DNA of 14,424 nucleotides from Neisseria lactamica NS19. GTDB lineage: Bacteria > Pseudomonadota > Gammaproteobacteria > Burkholderiales > Neisseriaceae. Under the pieces are notes generated by a model, which was not told the DNA's origin, searched no databases, and was given only the letters and a program-made list of their open reading frames with translations. Positions 13,180 through 14,424 of this stretch are shown piece by piece. A program made the translations under genes and the position numbers. The stretch spans positions 1 through 14,424 of the forward strand of contig AEPI01000128.1 in NCBI GenBank assembly GCA_000193795.2. The letters are read 5' to 3'. Numbering within the stretch: position 1 is the stretch's first letter; each line of letters starts with the position of its first letter.

Positions 13180-13217
13180 ATGCCGTCTGAAACGGAATCA
13201 AGCCTTTCAGACGGCAT
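13180..13217 (-). terminator. Inverted DUS pair terminating slyD
   Basis: Perfect arms at 13180-13191 and 13206-13217 with a 14-nt loop, followed on the minus strand by TTTTG. It lies 22 nt past the slyD stop and 23 nt before the hpnC start, so hpnC expression must use readthrough or a promoter within this short gap. Confidence 0.85.
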
Positions 13218-13239
13218 AGCAAACCTCCAAGCCGACGCG

Positions 13240-13722
13240 TCAATGATGGTGATGACCGTGCGGCCCGTGGACGTGTCCGTGTGCGATTTCCTCGTCAGAC
13301 GCATCGCGCACGCTTTCAACCGTAGCCTTAAAGCGGATTTTCATGCCTGCCAAAGGATGGTTGCCGTCAACCACCGCCTTGCCGTCGGCAACATCGGTTA
13401 CACGATAGACGACAACCTCGCCGGTTTCAGGATCGTCGGCTTCAAACATCATGCCGACTTCGACTTCAACAGGAAACACGCCGACATCTTCAATACGGAC
13501 CAACTCCGGATCCTGCTCGCCGAACGCATCGTCGGGCGACAGCGCCACATCGACCGTATCGCCGGCATCCTTACCGTGCAACGCCTCTTCCACCAAAGGG
13601 AAAATACCGTCATAACCGCCGTGCAGATACGCAATCGGCTCTTCCGTCTTATCCAGAAGCTGATTATTGACATCGTACATTTCATAATGCAGCGAAACTA
13701 CGGAATTTTTTGCAATAGCCAT
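13240..13722 (-). CDS. slyD: FKBP-type peptidyl-prolyl isomerase, SlyD type
   Basis: Cytosolic prolyl isomerase and chaperone of 160 residues. The split FKBP domain starts VVSLHYEMYDVNNQLLD and contains the conserved YLHGGYDGIFPLVEEALHGK. An insert-in-flap chaperone domain spans roughly 70-120 (GEQDPELV to VVDGNHPLAG). The C-terminus HGHVHGPHGHHHH is a short His-rich tail suited to nickel or zinc binding, as in SlyD proteins that serve metallocentre assembly. The metal role is inferred from the family. The frame opens at 13767 inside the CREE; ATG 13722 has AAGGA 5 nt upstream and gives the usual N-terminus. The CREE ends 30 nt before the start and may supply its promoter. Confidence 0.95.
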   Translation of the reverse strand: MAIAKNSVVSLHYEMYDVNNQLLDKTEEPIAYLHGGYDGIFPLVEEALHGKDAGDTVDVALSPDDAFGEQDPELVRIEDVGVFPVEVEVGMMFEADDPETGEVVVYRVTDVADGKAVVDGNHPLAGMKIRFKATVESVRDASDEEIAHGHVHGPHGHHHH

Positions 13723-13751
13723 ATTTGTCCTTTCAGAAACAGCAGATTGGT

Positions 13752-13906
13752 TATAGTGGATTAACAAAAACCGGTACGGCGTTGCCTCGCCTTAGCTCAA
13801 AGAGAACGATTCTCTAAGGTGCTGAAGCACCAAGTGAATCGGTTCCGTACTATCTGTACTGTCTGCGGCTTCGTCGCCTTGTCCTGATTTTTGTTAATCC
13901 ACTGTA
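13752..13906. repeat. Correia repeat enclosed element (full-length CREE), copy 2
   Basis: A 155-bp element from TATAGTGG (13752) to the terminal TA at 13906 (CCACTGTA). It is the reverse complement of copy 1 at 234-388 with 6 differences, so the two lie in inverted orientation 13.4 kb apart. Its left end reads TATAAC on the minus strand (13755-13750), a -10-like hexamer about 28 nt before the slyD start codon. CREE-derived promoters are known in Neisseria; the -35 here is poor. Confidence 0.94.
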
Positions 13907-14220
13907 CATTAAAGATTCTAACACAGCCGCTGCGCCGGCCGGCCGACGTTAATGTATTCACAAACCGTGCGGCGCGCGTTTTTATGTAATTTTTTGTTAT
14001 TTTTTCATTGTGCAACTTTTTTGCAACATCCCACAGAGCGCGCCGGCTTATCCGCCGCCATCCCAAACCTGCCGTCATCAATCGCGCAACATACTGAATT
14101 ATATCGTCCTGCACGAAATCCCCTTTGCCGGAAACGGGGCTGCAAAACCGTTTTACAGGATTTATCATTCGACCGGCGGAAAAACTTTTCATTCAAACCT
14201 GTTTTCCCATTTGCACACCG
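13907..14220. other. Intergenic region without a credible gene
   Basis: It holds a GC palindrome GGCCGGCC near 13938, a T-rich stretch with a TGCAAC direct repeat at 14010-14028, and overlapping open frames on both strands that lack family signals or good ribosome binding sites. One frame runs into the CREE and another runs through the promoter at 14221. I see no RNA gene. Confidence 0.5.
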
Positions 14221-14249
14221 TTGCAATCCCCTATTTCGTGGTGCATAAT
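14221..14249 (+). promoter_or_regulatory. Sigma-70-type promoter for the amino-acid binding protein gene
   Basis: TTGCAA (14221-14226), a 17-nt spacer, and CATAAT (14244-14249). A start near 14256 gives a leader of about 90 nt that contains a small hairpin, GGCCG/CGGCC at 14294-14307, before the Shine-Dalgarno AAGG at 14335. Confidence 0.65.
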
Positions 14250-14346
14250 TACGCAAAATTCAGCAATGAATTTTCAACTTGGTTTGTAGTGATGGCCGAT
14301 AACGGCCGTTTCACCCTAATTTAAATTGATTTTAAAGGTTACTAAA

Positions 14347-14424
14347 ATGAAAAAATCCCTGTTTGCCGCTGCTTTGTTGTCTTTGGCTCTGGCCGCCTGC
14401 GGTGGAGAAAAAGCCGCTGAAGCT
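14347..14424 (+). CDS. Amino-acid ABC transporter substrate-binding lipoprotein (partial, 5' end)
   Basis: Only the first 26 codons lie in the window; the gene runs off the right edge. The N-terminus MKKSLFAAALLSLALAACGG is a lipoprotein signal peptide with lipobox LAAC, so Cys18 is the expected lipidated residue. It is followed by the Glu/Ala-rich linker EKAAEA, as in neisserial periplasmic amino-acid binding proteins. The assignment to that family rests on this N-terminus alone and on my memory of similar neisserial sequences. The ATG has AAGG upstream and a clear promoter at 14221-14249. The ABC permease at 719-1465 could be its partner, but the link is not shown. Confidence 0.65.
   Translation, partial: MKKSLFAAALLSLALAACGGEKAAEA

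Noticed and set aside
13797..14192. 131-residue minus-strand frame entering the CREE
   Set aside because: About a third of it is translated CREE sequence, which commonly opens such frames, and the rest has no recognisable domain.
14010..14324. 104-residue plus-strand frame upstream of the binding-protein gene
   Set aside because: It runs through the TTGCAA-CATAAT promoter, has no family likeness and no ribosome site, and competes with an equally long minus-strand frame.

Overview
The window is chromosomal DNA of a Neisseria species, most likely N. meningitidis or N. gonorrhoeae. The evidence is the many copies of the neisserial DNA uptake sequence (DUS, GCCGTCTGAA, usually with the leading AT), two full-length 155-bp Correia elements (CREE), a dRS3/NIMR repeat array at the left end, and gene products that fit Neisseria (a DsbD of 601 residues, CcoS, a secreted thermonuclease, a His-tailed SlyD). 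The species cannot be fixed from the sequence alone.

Layout. 1-232 is a dRS3 repeat array; 234-388 is the first CREE; 389-718 holds a DUS hairpin and a terminator. On the minus strand follow an amino-acid ABC permease (719-1465), a secreted thermonuclease (1644-2315), and a compact housekeeping run dnaQ-ispD-ispF-rpiA (5066 down to 2384; proofreading exonuclease, two MEP-pathway isoprenoid enzymes and ribose-5-phosphate isomerase). A second minus-strand run, small hypothetical-ccoS-lplT-like (6995 down to 5223), has overlapping genes. ackA (7336-8532, +) is divergent from it, with a long structured leader and a strong terminator. dsbD (8934-10739, -) converges on ackA.

Between dsbD and a DUF1841 gene (11801-12271, +) lies a compositionally foreign, DUS-free stretch (about 10883-11800). 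It carries a truncated DUF4336 gene and an AT-rich gene for a very acidic 184-residue protein of unknown, possibly immunity-like, function. The right edge of this foreign DNA abuts the DUF1841 start codon. Then come an HpnC-type squalene synthase (12344-13156, -), a SlyD-type FKBP isomerase (13240-13722, -), the second CREE (13752-13906) in inverted orientation to the first, a promoter region, and the first 26 codons of an amino-acid ABC substrate-binding lipoprotein (14347 to the window end).

The most unusual structural signal is a roughly 107-bp AT-rich intergenic repeat present three times: once between lplT and dnaQ (5095-5201) and as a tandem pair at exact 108-bp offset between ackA and dsbD (8659-8765 and 8767-8873). 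The copies align without gaps. Each carries a perfect DnaA-box 9-mer TTATNCACA, a second NCACA exactly 11 bp further on, and a conserved TGTGTNT arm. I do not recognise it as dRS3, CREE or DUS. Other points of note are a perfect 17-bp palindrome at the predicted dsbD transcription start and the inverted CREE pair flanking about 13.4 kb.
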